Assembly (NCBI RefSeq): GCF_030272615.1
Contig: NC_081409.1
Coordinates: forward strand, 474,294,573 to 474,358,572
Origin: Cryptomeria japonica
Lineage: Eukaryota; Streptophyta; Pinopsida; Cupressales; Cupressaceae
DNA length: 64,000 nt
Reading direction: 5' to 3'
The notes under the pieces are model-generated. The model ran no database searches and was not told the DNA's origin. It was given only the letters and a program-made list of their open reading frames with translations. Below, piece after piece: positions 10,569 through 22,012 of this stretch. The position numbers and the translations under genes are program-made. Every line of letters begins with the position of its first letter. Position 1 is the stretch's first letter.

Positions 10569-11297
10569 TGTTAATAGGGTTTATTTGATAATTTTTGTTT
10601 TCTTTGAAATCATGTTTAAAGCAGTCATTTTCAAGACAATTACTTTAAGGAACCATTTCTTGAAAATAGAAAGGGCTTTTAGCTATAAATAAGTAGAAGA
10701 TAGATTAGAAAGGGGGGGAAGCAAAAGAAGAAAAGGTACTGTAATATTTTGATGTTTAGCTATGTTTAGAACCATGGATGGACTTTGTACTATAGTTTGA
10801 ATATCTTTGAATAAATTAATACATATATCAAAACTTTGAGTTTGCTATATTCTTTCATGCTAGAAGTAAGCTTTGAATTACTACAGTTTCATTTGGTTCT
10901 CATCTCTTTGACATGGTTAAAATGAGTGATGTAGAGACTTTGAACTCTGCATGCTCTATATTTAGTTTATTTACATGGCATTTCTTCTTTTCCCATGTAA
11001 TTAATTGCACTATGGGCAAATTGTGTGTTGTTCATATTCCTGGTTGTTAGACTCATCCTAAGTTCTACTCTCCCGACAATATGAGAGAGAGTTGTCCCTT
11101 TCCTACTTTTTGGTTAAAAGAATACCCCTAAAAATTAGAATTAGCTCATACAAGGGACCTGTACCTCTAAAATTTGGAGGAAGATCATCTATTTAACATA
11201 GATCTCTCCAACTGTTAGTTTATTGTATGTCTTTCATGCTAGGCATATTGAAATTTTCTTATAATTATTTTTGGAAGGAAAAATCTGATAACTAACA
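10569..11297 (+). repeat. 3' LTR of the pol-less element
   Basis: The proposed LTR starts TGTTAATAGG and ends ATAACTAACA, giving a TGTTA/TAACA terminal inverted repeat and about 729 bp. It contains a TATA-like motif (ctataaataa) near 10682 followed by a purine tract at 10704-10736. The 3' end is supported by the match to the 5' remnant at 7214-7268. The 5' boundary is less sure: a start at about 10740, just after the purine tract, is an alternative. Confidence 0.6.
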
Positions 11298-13620
11298 CCA
11301 ATGAAGAGTTATTGTCAATAATGTTTTAGAGTAGCCCAAATATAGTTAAGCATCAAAATGCAACAAAGGGGACAACTCAGTCCACTATGAAGATAATGCC
11401 CTTAGCCTATTGTAGTCATTAATCCATCCACATGCAGCCACAAACAAGAGATAGAGATATAAATACATGGAAACTACTACCAATGATCATGAGCTATAGG
11501 GAAAGAAAGGCCATTTGCTGAGTAATGGGGGTTATTTGCAACATTCAACAAACAAAGAACAAAACATCATGCTCAATCAAAATAGTGGTATTGTAACATC
11601 TTATTAAGATTATCATCAACATTGACAAAGAAAACAAAGATTACAAAGATCTTTTCTCAGTTTTCAATCATGAAAAGATAACAAAACCAGTTCTAAGGAT
11701 CTTTTTATAGTCATAGTGGTGTAAAGATAAAGGAAAAATTATTTCCTACACCTATGTTCAACAATGATGAAATCCCAGTAATCAATCCCAGCTAATACAT
11801 AGTACAGAACCAAGGAATTTAGTACATTAGAAGTAACCATATAGTTAATGAGTAGACCTTGAAATACAATCAGGAATGATACCATTGGAGCATAGTCACA
11901 TTCAAGGGGTCATTATTAATACAAGCCACCATGAGCCACCACTGTAGTGTTAGACCATTGTAATTATAGAGGTTGCATATATAGTGATCACCTTCATTCA
12001 CTTCCTAGTGACTCACTGAGCAGCCATGTAGTCATACACATAGTGAACCAAAGCCCCATGACAAAAGATATTTTGTAGAAAGTCACAACTATGGATTAAC
12101 CTACGAGCAGAGAAGGACAATATCTTTAGAGAAGTGACTATGAAGATCATAGTGAAAAAGTCACATGCATATATCCTAGTCCAAAGAGCAGTAAAAGATT
12201 ATTGGTCAAGTTAGAGAGAAAAGAAAGGTCTTATTACTTCAACACAACTAAAAAGTGTAGTTTATAGATCAAAGGACATATATAAAGGCTATTAGTAATC
12301 ATGAAAAGTCATGAGTAAGGTGACAAGTGGATCCTAAGTAGCAGTTAAATGCAAAATATTCTTCAATTCAAACTGAGGCCTATTTTTCAAATCAAGCTAT
12401 TTATTAAAATTGTCATCCATATGAGCCTCAAGTTCAAAAGAGGGTGACCAAAACAAAACCCCAGATTTGAGGAGAAATTTGAGAGATTAACAACAATCTT
12501 ACCCCTATTTTAAGGGCCCCCAAGGGGGAGACATCAGTTGAGGAGAGTTTTGAAGGAATTATCAGCTCCAAATCTTCAGTTTTGACCTTGATTTTGAGGG
12601 ACTTTGAACTTCATTTGCCCAACAGTAGAAGGAGATGATTCATAGCCAATTAGAGAGATGATTTTGAGGAGGGCCAGTAGTCAACATCAGTTGAAGGAGA
12701 GTCAACAATTCAAATTCAAATATTTTGGAGCTCTTTTGAATATAAGTCATTCTTCTCTTTCTATTCTTCTATAGTTCTTACTGTTTTTCCTCTGTATGTA
12801 CAACAATGAAATAAGTATTGTAACTCAAATATTTTGAGTTCTTTTTCTAAGTTTTTTGATAAATTGTAATTTGAATCTTTTGAAAATCAATGAACAATAT
12901 TGTTGTTTCTACTCATTATTTGATATCTACATTATATGGTGTTGAGTATTCATTGTGATTTTCTTTAGAATCCTTTGATGTTCTATGTAGAAATTTATTG
13001 TATTAGCAAGTTATCATTTGATTTAATCAAGTTATATATTGTGTCAACATCTTGTTTCAGCTGGTATAACTGCATGATTCATACCATCTTTTTATGTAAA
13101 CTGAAAAAGAATGACCTCTATATGAAGTATTTTTGATCATCATACAAATCAAATAAGTTGTGGATATAGTTAATCTCTTCATTGGATCGATTGTATTCAT
13201 TCAATTTTAAAGTAAAAAAAATCAAGTATTGGTGTATCACCTCTTTAGTAGAGTAGTAGTTTCATTTCCAAAGCTTCTCCTTATCCCTTTTCCTTATGAA
13301 GAAATATTTAATTTTTAAGATATAAAAAGGGGAGCCAACCCATAATCCGGAGGCTTGTTCTCGCCATAGGATACCCACATCCTAAGAGTAGTCCCATGTT
13401 GCACAGGATTGTAGAGTTTTCAACTTGGCATTGGGTGCAAATCCCTGTGACAATAGTTTTGGCACACCTGATGAGACCCAAACTAACTTTTAGTTCAAAA
13501 GATCTTAATTTTTGTTGTTGTCTTTGTGTGAAGAGTAGCATTGAAGCCTTTAAGGAGGAGTGTTTTTCACACCCGACGACTCTCAATCTTTGGTTCTCAA
13601 CAATTTAGCCTATTTAACAT
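11298..13620. other. Non-coding DNA upstream of a gypsy gag, possible LTR/leader
   Basis: No coding frame is credible in this 2.3-kb stretch. Around 12500-12960 there are features expected of an LTR promoter/terminator area (gaatataag, polyadenylation-like aataag, long T-rich runs). The gypsy gag that follows needs a 5' LTR and leader, but I could not find a matching 3' copy or a clear PBS, so the boundaries stay open. The segment 13303-13600 has a different, less AT-rich character and may be a separate insertion. Confidence 0.4.
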
Positions 13621-15391
13621 ATGAGAAAAATTCAGAGTAGGAAAAGTTAAACACATGTAGATGATTCTCAGCTATCACCCCTAAAAAGGAAGGCTACGGT
13701 AGTAAAGAAAGCATCAAATCCAGCTAGTGGGGTTTTTCCTACCATTCCCAACTCTCATCCAGTAATTAAAACCTATAGTAATTTGTTGTTTGCAAGCCCA
13801 TCCACTCAAATTCCAACAAGTTCCACACTTACGAGTAGCTCTAATCCTTTGAGCAAAACTATGTCTCATAATCAACCTCCTAGGAATCAAACCTTTGTAC
13901 CATTTAATCAAGGGAGTCCTTTAAATTTGGCCCAACATGATGATATTCCAGTTGTTGCCCTTAATATCTTACCTTTCTTTACTAGAGAAGACCATACTAT
14001 AACTATTGAACACATTAGAGATGTGGCCTCCTTGTATGGAGTGCGTCACATCATAGAAGAAAATGTTACATTGAGGCTCTTAGCAACTTATTTCAAGGGT
14101 AAAGCCCTCCTATAGTTTAGAGGCCTTGTTGTAAATTTAGTTTTTACATGGGACCAACTGGGAGATTGGCTGAATAGGCATTTTGAAGAGAAGTCAGATC
14201 ACCTTTCCTTGGTGGAGCAGATCATTACCATCAAAAGAGCTCCACCTGAGCACATGATGGACTTCAACCACCAATTCTAAAAGACTTGGAATATGATTCC
14301 AGCCTTGGTAAGACCTTCAAATGATTATGCATTCCTGTATTATCTTAAATCTTAAAATTCTGCCATCTCAGTGATGATACAATCTATGAGGGGAAATACA
14401 TTACCAATAGCATTTGATGTTGCTACAAGGGTTGAGAATAGTTTAATCCAAGCTAGAAAAATAGCTCATAGGCCTCCTATGCCCATATTTCCAAAGGTAC
14501 AACCACCTATTGTAATGAAAACCCCTACTATTGTTGCTGTTCCAGCTATTCCAGCTCTAGGATATCAAGTCCCTACTCAAGTAAATGTTGTGCCGACCCC
14601 ATCCCAAGAGCTCCAATAGATTAAAAGCTTATTGTAGACCTATGATAACAATATAGTCAACCTAGAGAGGCAATAAGGTCAAATTGCTAGACCTTACCAA
14701 GCTAATTATCAACCAAATAGACCTCCTATGCAATATGATCCTCAACCTCAAAGGAGGAATTTCAATCAAGTTCCTTTCCAACAATACAATCCCAATACAC
14801 CCAGCTCTTCTAGGGAGATTGTACTAGTCTAGAACAACATGGCAACTGATTATGAGTGGTGTTTCCCTTGTAATCAGGCACATAACCAATCTACATGGTC
14901 AAATGACATTTTGAATCAGGCCTTAATGGCACAAAATAGTGTTGTTGTCCTAATAGATCCATCACAAGAAGTGTATGAACAACAATTTATCCATGTGGAT
15001 TAAGGTAATCTAGATGTCACCTTGATGAATTGGCAAGGTGAGGAGTTTTGTGGGGTCAATCAACCACAAAATTAGTCATACACTCCCATAGTAGCCAATA
15101 CAAGATAAAAGAAAAGGGCTCTTGACATTGGGTTGTAAGCTGATAAGGACAAAAATCAGTCATTCACGAGCTCACAAGGACAAATGGGGCCTTCTACTTC
15201 TCAAAATGTTCAGCTTCTTCCAAGAGCACATCCTGTGGTGTCCAAGGATCAACTTAAAAGCCAACCACAACCAGTACAAGTACGGGGGGATGTTGTTATT
15301 CCTAAAGGAAAACTAAAGGTTAGTGTGATTAATTTAAATATTCTTGATATCTTAAGAAAACACATGTTAGTGTTTCAATGTGGGATACTTT
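13621..15391 (+). pseudogene. Gypsy gag polyprotein, decayed
   Basis: The start is the ATG at 13621 (MRKIQSRKS). One frame runs through 13783-14115, 14371-14619 and 15184-15393 with about ten stops. Visible features are a Pro/Ser/Thr/Asn-rich N-terminus, the retrotransposon gag core around 13980-14350 (FKGKALL, then WDQLGDWLNRHFEEK and the FNHQF segment), a Pro/Gln-rich linker around 14480-14800, and a short cysteine motif WCFPCNQAH near 14860 where relatives have a zinc-knuckle-like CFPC. Order and content fit OTA/Tat-type gag. Confidence 0.75.
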
Positions 15392-15999
15392 AGCTCTTCC
15401 TAGGGAAAATGATTTGCTTCATAATGCTTTGTTTAACATCTCCTTGTCTATTGAATCTTCCAATTAGCAAGCTCCTAAGGTTGTGCTCACCAATAATCCT
15501 CAAGAGAAGAGTGAACAACAGTCCAAGGTAATCAAGCCACCCCCATTTTATGTAACTTTAATCATTGGCCAATACCTTGTGCATAATTGTATGATAGATT
15601 CAGGTGCAAGTACTTTAGTTATGCCAAAGCAACTAGTGGATAAGTTAGGACTGCAATATGATCCATTGAAAAAGGGTGTAGTTCAATTGGATGGGACTGC
15701 TATTAACACTGTTGGACTTATTTAGAATGTGAGTGTTACCCTCCATGCTTGTCCCAATTTTTCAATCCCATGGGACATATGTGATAGATTCACCACCTTA
15801 CTTTTCTATTTTCCTTTCAAGAGATTTTACAACTAAGTTAGGAGGTTGTTTGTCATCTTATTGGTCACACATGCTCTTTAGAATGAGGTATGGAAGCAAA
15901 TTCATCATCAAATCTGAGGTTTTGGCAAAATATCACAACGAGCCATATGTCCCTAGTGTTATCAATGCCAACTTAGCCATCCATGAGAGAGAAGACTGA
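15392..15999 (+). pseudogene. Gypsy aspartic protease, decayed
   Basis: A one-base frameshift near 15370 moves the reading from gag to this frame. The open block 15483-15725 contains the active-site motif MIDSGASTLVMPKQL followed by hydrophobic and Gly-rich protease sequence ending at GLI, then a TAG. The downstream part to about 16000 continues as weak homologous text with further breaks. The D-S-G triad itself is intact. Confidence 0.75.
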
Positions 16000-16168
16000 C
16001 TTATTCCAAGAGACCCAAACACCCCTATTGATGACATTATTGATATTATCTTAGATAAATGGGCTTTCAGAAATCTTGATGAAGATCCTTTCAAAAACAT
16101 GGAGGAGGGAAGCCTTGGGAAATATATGTTTCATGAACAAGGCCTTGCTATCCCTAACTTAGTTAAGG

Positions 16169-16678
16169 ATGAAAATCAGCAAGATAACCAACTCTAATGA
16201 AATTTGGAAGCTCTATTTTGATGGATCAAGAGGTAAGATAGGTGCTCGTGGTGGTTGTATGTTAGTTTCTCCCAATGATGATAAGTACTATTCATCTTTC
16301 AGATTTTCATTTAGCTACACTAACAACACAACTGAGTATGAGGCCTTGGTTCATGGTCTTCAATGGGGAAAGAAGAGAGGAACTATTTGTTTACAAGTGT
16401 TTGGTGATTATAAATTGATTTTCAATCAGGTAAGAGGTCTCCATACCACTAAAAATGATACTGTAAAGTCTTACAAGCATAGGGTATGGGATCTTATTGA
16501 AGATTTCCAACCTTTTAATTTGTTGTCCATTCCTATAATTCTTAATAAACATGCCGATAGACTAGCTTCAATAGGAGCACACTATGAGATTCCTAGTGAT
16601 ATCAACAACACTAAGGAACAAAAGTATGTTAAAGTGATTGTAAGATCCTCTATTCCTACCAATGTTCACCATTGGTAA
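16169..16678 (+). CDS. Extra (archaeal-type) RNase H domain of gypsy element
   Basis: This block of 169 codons is open. It shows the RNase H fold signature in order: YFDGSRGKIGARGGC (first Asp), NNTTEYEALVHGL (Glu), VFGDYKLIFNQVRG (second Asp) and NKHADRLASIGA (last Asp). All four acidic catalytic positions are present. The text matches the additional RNase H of Tat-like plant gypsy elements and not the native one that follows RT. It lies between protease and RT. It would have been part of the polyprotein, so the start at 16169 is only the first Met of the open block. The conserved tail SIPTNVHHW before the stop is also typical. Confidence 0.8.
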   Translation: MKISKITNSNEIWKLYFDGSRGKIGARGGCMLVSPNDDKYYSSFRFSFSYTNNTTEYEALVHGLQWGKKRGTICLQVFGDYKLIFNQVRGLHTTKNDTVKSYKHRVWDLIEDFQPFNLLSIPIILNKHADRLASIGAHYEIPSDINNTKEQKYVKVIVRSSIPTNVHHW

Positions 16679-16812
16679 GTTTTTGATAGTGATCAATAGA
16701 TCATTATTTTTTTGAGGGAAGAGGTAGAATTTTCTAATGGAAATAAAAATAGCTGAAACAATAGTATGAAGATCAAATTATACAGCTGAAAACAAATAAA
16801 TTACCCAAGGGT

Positions 16813-18483
16813 TTGGTCAGATTGGAGTCAATCTTCAATATTGACGATCAAAAGAGAAAAGAGAAAAGCAGTATGCAAATAAAAGAAGAGCACTATGAGA
16901 ATGTTGAGATCTTCAAGGACAAGCTTTTAAAGCTTGGTAAGGTATGCACACTAGAAGAGAGACATGCATTCATTCTAATTTGTCAAGAGTTTAGTGACAT
17001 ATTTGGTTGGCAATATTCAGATTTAAAAGGTTTTGATCCTTGTATTGCCCAACATACCATAGATCTTGAGCCAAATTCCAAACCCATGAGGTAAAAGCAA
17101 AGGCCTCTTAACCCCAAACTTGAGCCCCTAATGGTCAAAGAGTTAAATAAACTAATTGAGAGAAGCATCATATTCCCTATCAAACATACCTCTTGGGTGT
17201 CAAACCTTGTTTGAGTAAGGAAGAAAAATGGTGAAATCAGACATTGTGTTGATTTAAAAGACCTTAATAGGGACTCTCTCAAGGATAGATACCCACTGCC
17301 ATCCATGGAACAAATCCTTCAAGTTGTTGCAGGTTCTGAGAGGTTTTCTTTGTTAGATGGCTTCTCAGGGTACAATTATATTTTAGTGAAGGAGGAGGAT
17401 CAATTTAGAACAATATTTGCAACCAAATGGGGTACTATGGCTTACAAGAATATTCCATTTGGTTTGTCCAATATTGGTGCTACCTTTTAGCGTGCTATGG
17501 ACATGACGTTTCAAGGTTTTATGTATAAGATTGTGCTTGTTTATTTGGATACCATAACTATTTATTCAAAGAATTCAAATGAACACTTGGCTCACTTTAA
17601 GGAAACCTTTGAGAGGTGTAGGGGGTTTGGTATATCCCTTAACCCAAATAAATTTGTGTTTTCTATCCATGAGGGTAATCTGCTGGGATATTTGGTTCCA
17701 AAAGAAGTTATTAAAATTGATCTAGAAAGAGTAAGTACCATCCTTTCCCTTCCTTTACTAACACACAAGAAAAGATTACAAAGCTTCTTGGGTAAGATAA
17801 ATTTTGTTAGGAGGTTTATTTCGGATGCAACTGAGTTATTAAAACCTCTAACCTCTGTGTTAAAAAATAATGTTCCTTTCAGCTGGTCTGAGGATGGAAA
17901 GAGATGTTTTGAGATCATAAAGGAGGTACTTGCAGCTGCTCCTACTTTGTTAAACCCTAATTTTTCTAAAGATTTTATTTTGTATGCATATGGGAGCATT
18001 GATAGTATATCAACATTGTTGGGTCAAGAGAATGGCCATGGTTTGGAGCAGCCCTTATACTTTTTTAGTCAAGGCCTCACGGAGTATGAAAAGAGGCATT
18101 TCTTTAAAAAAACATGTTCTTGTTGTTGTTAGAATTTTATAAAAAAAAGACATATGATTTCTAACAAGATTAAGTTGATGGTTGCACACCCTTCATTTAA
18201 GGAGTTTTTATTGAGTAAACACTTGAATGGTATAAGGGCTGGCTGGGTGATTAAAGTGATGGAGTATGATATTGATATCAAAGTCACTAAGCTGATAAGA
18301 GGAAAATGTTTATTTGAGTATCTTTTTGGTATCACAAACAAAAATGAAGATAATGAAGGGAAGGTAGTCCTAGCTCTTCAAGACCAAGAACAAACAACTG
18401 TACCTATTTCCTCTACAAGCTGGGTACAAGAAATGATTAATTTCTTGTTAACTAGTGTGTGTCCTCATGGTTTAAATACATAA
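16813..18483 (+). pseudogene. Gypsy reverse transcriptase plus degenerate native RNase H
   Basis: The frame begins with the usual pre-RT linker (VRLESIFNI), then DIFGWQYSDLKGFDP, HCVDLKDLNRDS, FSLLDGFSGYN and MAYKNIPFGLSN. The active-site box reads YLDTIT, so the second Asp of Y-x-D-D is Thr and the enzyme would be inactive. Stops occur after KPMR (17095), after SNLV, and after GATF. The block 17497-18132 covers palm/thumb and connection; 18154-18483 is the tail of the native RNase H (AHPSFKEFLLSKHLNG...GWVIKVMEYDIDIKVTKLIRGK). Between them a local frameshift pair gives the CSCCC artefact. The native RNase H lacks a clear DASG motif, as expected where an extra RNase H has taken over. Confidence 0.85.
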
Positions 18484-18525
18484 AAGGGAAGGTATTACAG
18501 ACTTCAATCCATTCGCTATGTACTC

Positions 18526-19665
18526 TTGAATGGTATTCCTTTTACAAAAGACTTTCATGGTGTTTTACTAAGATGCATAGAGGCTGATCAAGTAGATAAG
18601 GTTTTACATGAGTTTCATGAAGGATTAGTTGGAGGTCACTTCTCTCCAAGAGCTATAGCTCTTAATATTATGAAAGGAGGATATTATTGGCCTAGTTTTT
18701 TCAAGGATGCACACTCATGGGCGAGAAAATGTAAGGAGTGTGTCATATTTGTAGGTAAGGAGAAGTTAGAAACCCTCCCATTGCAACCTATTCAAGTAGA
18801 AAAACCCTTCATGAAGTGGGGTTTAGACTTCATTGGAGTCATAAATCCACCTTTAAGTACTAGCCAAAAGTGGGTTCTCATAGCCACTAATTATTTTACC
18901 AAATGGTCTAAGGCTGTGGCACTTAAGGAGGCAAATGAGACAGTTGTTCTAAATTTTTAGGAGCTGATAATAAGGTTTGGAGTTCCAGAATCAATTGTTT
19001 TAGATAATACACTTGCTTTCATAGGAACTAGAATATCTGATTGGACTATTCAAAATGATGTTTATCTTAGTACTTCTTCTAACTATTATCCTCAAGGAAA
19101 TGGACAAGTAGAGTCCACAAACAAGAATCTTCTCTGAATTATAAAAAGAATCATGGAAGGAAATAAGAGAGCTTGGAATACCAAGTTTAAAGCAACCTTA
19201 TGGGTTGATAGGATTACACCAAAAAGGTCAACATGACTATCACCATACATGTTTGTGTATGGGAAAGAGGCAAGACTGCCTATTTCCCTTGAACTTACAG
19301 CCCTTGATCTAGTCAATCAACTTGACATGATTGAAGAAGAATCTATGACAACAAGATTAGCTCAGCTAGTTGAGCTAGAAGAGGTGAGAAATGATGCAAT
19401 GAAGAAAATGGAAACACACCAAGCTCAAATGAAGAGCTCATTTGACAAGAGAGAATCCCCAAGAGTGTTCAAGGAAGGAGACATTGTTATGAAATGGGAT
19501 GAGTTCAAGAGAAGACCCACAAAGCATACAAAATTTGATGCTTCTTCGAGTGGACCATACATAATTTCTGAGTGCAAGCAGCACAATGCCTTTCAGTTGT
19601 CTAAGATGGATGGAGAGATGGAACCAATCCTAATAAATGGGATTCATCTCAAACAATGCTATTGA
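18526..19665 (+). pseudogene. Gypsy integrase, decayed
   Basis: It lies in the same frame as RT. The N-terminal H-H-C-C zinc finger is visible (FHEGLVGGH...CKEC) near 18610-18745, followed by the catalytic core with D (GLDFIGV), D (LDNTLAF) and E (NGQVESTNKN). The C-terminal part ends MEPILINGIHLKQCY and stops at 19665. In-frame stops occur at 18958, about 19135 and about 19234. The zinc finger and DDE residues are all still readable, so loss is by stop codons only. Confidence 0.85.
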
Positions 19666-20566
19666 GGTGATTGTTGTCATAAATTTTTGCACCCTTAGTG
19701 ACCAAACTTGATCACTAAACTTGTGAAACATGGAAACAACCTCCCAAGTGTGGGACTTGCAAAAGTGAGGTTGAGTCTCTGTAGAAGGCCGACTTCCTAT
19801 TCAATCTTAGTCTAGGTGTTAGTTCAACCCAACACTAGTAAAACTAATCTTTGCTCTGATAGGGAAAAGGGAGAGAGAGAGAAGGGTTTCATAAAAGAAG
19901 GGAAAAAAGGTTTACACCTAGACTGAAAGTTGATATACTCCCACCTGTAATTGCACATTACATCAATAAAACTGCCCAAAAGATACACTAATTCCTATCT
20001 AAGTCTATCTTTCTAAGACTGGGTCAAGATTGGAATTCTTAACAATGGAAGTGGATTGAACACTGTTCTCAAATGCCACTCTAAGAGGAGTAAAAAGTAT
20101 CACATATGCTGAGAAAATAAGAAAAAGATGCATTCACACAAATAGGTAAGAGAAATACACAAATTTGCATAAACTAAAACAAGGTAAGGTAAGCAAATTC
20201 TATTAATATAGAGGCAAGGTAGTTTTTATAGTTGCAAGATTTATAGACTACTTCCAGAGAAAAAGAGGATAAGATCCTTTGGAAAATATACAAAACTTGC
20301 CTTTATAGTTGAGGCATAACTCAGAATTGAATTACTGATAGAAACCCTAACCCTCCTAGGGTTAGGTTACAAAAATCTACAAGAAGGAGTAGATCAGATT
20401 TGAAATCTGATGGCGTGCTGGATTCCTTTGCAAGATGTTCTCTACCTCAAAAAGAGAAAAATAACCAATTGGTGAAACAATCCCCATCAACAAGCATGGC
20501 CAAGCACACTTGCACAGACAAAAACTCTCTATTTTGCATTGAAGAGGGCATGGTAGCATTGAAAAT
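19666..20566. other. Non-coding flank between gypsy integrase and Copia-2
   Basis: This stretch should contain the 3' end of the gypsy element, but no TG...CA LTR boundary is evident. A purine-rich run at 19859-19912 (agggaaaagggagagaga and similar) could be a polypurine tract. From 20331 an open frame runs into the Copia-2 insertion site and is listed separately. Confidence 0.4.
20331..20566 (+). pseudogene. 5' part of an unidentified open frame split by Copia-2
   Basis: From 20331, just after a TGA, the frame is open to the insertion point at 20566. If Copia-2 and one target duplication are ignored, the same frame continues at 36363 and ends at TAA 36499-36501, about 124 codons in all. There is no ATG at the beginning of the open stretch and no motif that I recognise. 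It may be a chance open frame, an exon, or the end of a retroelement gene. Confidence 0.35.
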
Positions 20567-21898
20567 TGTTGGAATATGTGCCTCTAATTCACTTGACAAT
20601 AGTCCATACTGATCGGGTTAAGTCTTGCCGATAAAACAGTATGAAGGTTTTTGTGAGCTCTATCGGCATGACTCTTGCCATGTATTCTTCTCTATTGGCT
20701 ATCAGAATAGTAGGTTTGAAGTCGTCCTGATGACCCGATGAAGTCAACTTTGGTCATCAGAGTAACTTCAGCTATCAGAATAAATTGTGGAGCAATATGC
20801 CGATGGTCCGATGGGTCTTTGTGGTATTATCGGGAGATCAGAATAACTTCAGGTTTTCGGGAAGACAATAACAGCGGTGTGCCGATGCCCAATGGAGTCA
20901 CCTTTTAGCATTCGGGTCGCATATCAGCTATCGGGTTGACATTCTGAATGTCATATTGATGTCCCGATGAGTTCGCTCTACCTTGTCTCGAAGTGTTTCA
21001 CTTATCGACATAGTATTTTTCTTTGTGTTCTGATGACCCAATGAAACCATCTTATCAGGCTGGCAATGCAGATCAGGATAGTAGTTTTGGATTTGGTCCG
21101 ATGAGCCGATGAGTTTGTGCTCTTGGTATCAGTGGTCAGGATAGTAGTTATGCTCCTATTCTGATGTCCCGATGAAGACCACTCCTTGTCATCGGAGATC
21201 AGAGTATCTTTTGGAAAGATATACCGGTGACTCGATGGAGTTGCCTTAGGCGATCGGGGATCATCGGGCCATCGGCTTTACCTTTTGAATGTTGTGCTGA
21301 TAGCCATGGAGCGGAGCCCGACTACAGGAGCGAGGTCAAACCGAGATCCAAAAGATCGATTCTCGGATACTATGTATGAGACTGTCGGTGTAAATGAATA
21401 TGAACTGACCCGGTTCTCTATTGCATGTGGGATAATTGTTTTTCATGAATGCAGACCGACGCAGGCAGATGGTTAGACTTTGAGCCATTGGGGTAGTTTA
21501 TCTGATGAATCGACGATTAGTTTGGTATTTGAAGCTGATTGTAATCCATAGCGGGATGATGAAATCTTGATAGCTGTTGGTGTGTTCCGTGAAGAGTTAG
21601 ATTTGATTGTTTGTATATCTGGAACGACTGTGTAATAGAGCAAAGGAACTCTGTAGATGAGACTCTATTGTATTGTTTTAACATACTGATAATAAAGTCG
21701 ATCATTTGCTGGTGGTGGGTTTTTCTCTTGAAAGGGTTTTCCCATGTTAACTCTGTGTGTGATCTCTCTATGTTTGTTTTTGTGTACGTTTCTTACTCGT
21801 GCCATATTCAGTAAATGTGGAAATTTTGTCTACACTAGTCTGTTTCTCCTCTGAAAATTGACATTAGGGAAGCGAATTCCGCACTTGCTTTCCTTACA
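20567..21898 (+). repeat. Copia-2 5' LTR
   Basis: It starts TGTTGGAATATG and ends TTCCTTACA (TG...CA), about 1332 bp, and matches the 3' LTR at 35001-36357 throughout with scattered transitions. It is unusually rich in the word ccgatg and its complement. The U5 region carries gggttttcccatgttaact, typical for plant copia LTRs. Confidence 0.96.
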
Positions 21899-21900
21899 AG

Positions 21901-21912
21901 TGGTATCAGAGC
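21901..21912 (+). other. Copia-2 primer-binding site (initiator Met tRNA)
   Basis: TGGTATCAGAGC lies two bases after the LTR end and is the standard plant copia PBS. Confidence 0.97.
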
Positions 21913-22012
21913 CTGTCCCGTTTTGTTTTTCTTGTTGGGTTGGGTAGGTTTTTTGTATCAGTTCTATCTCAGTGGGAGTCTTGCAAAGTGTCTACTTGTT
22001 TTATAGATTGAA

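Larger units (their letters stand above)
7209..11297 (+). mobile_element. Pol-less gypsy-like LTR element (LARD/TR-GAG-like)
   Basis: A 5' LTR remnant (7214-7268) and the end of a 3' LTR (to 11297) share a segment of about 55 bases that begins gcatattgaa and ends aactaaca. Right after the 5' remnant come a six-base spacer and a PBS resembling that for tRNA-Arg. The internal region is about 3.3 kb and shows no protease, RT or integrase motif. It holds one long decayed open frame (7422-8858), a tRNA-Arg-like sequence and further coding-like patches. The element is therefore a non-autonomous LTR retrotransposon. Most of the 5' LTR was separated by the Copia-1 insertion. Confidence 0.72.
13621..19665 (+). 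mobile_element. Ty3/gypsy element, OTA/Tat-like, coding region
   Basis: Gag, protease, an extra RNase H, RT with a degenerate native RNase H, and integrase follow one another on the plus strand over about 6 kb. The LTRs are not identified. The domain order and motifs fit a widespread plant gypsy family with an additional archaeal-type RNase H. All parts carry stops or frameshifts, so this copy is dead. Confidence 0.85.

Noticed and set aside
13308-13608. Overlapping open frames on both strands (92 and 70 codons)
   Set aside because: A Cys-x-x-Cys in the minus frame (ICTQCQVE) is suggestive, but no family could be recognised and neither frame joins neighbouring coding DNA.
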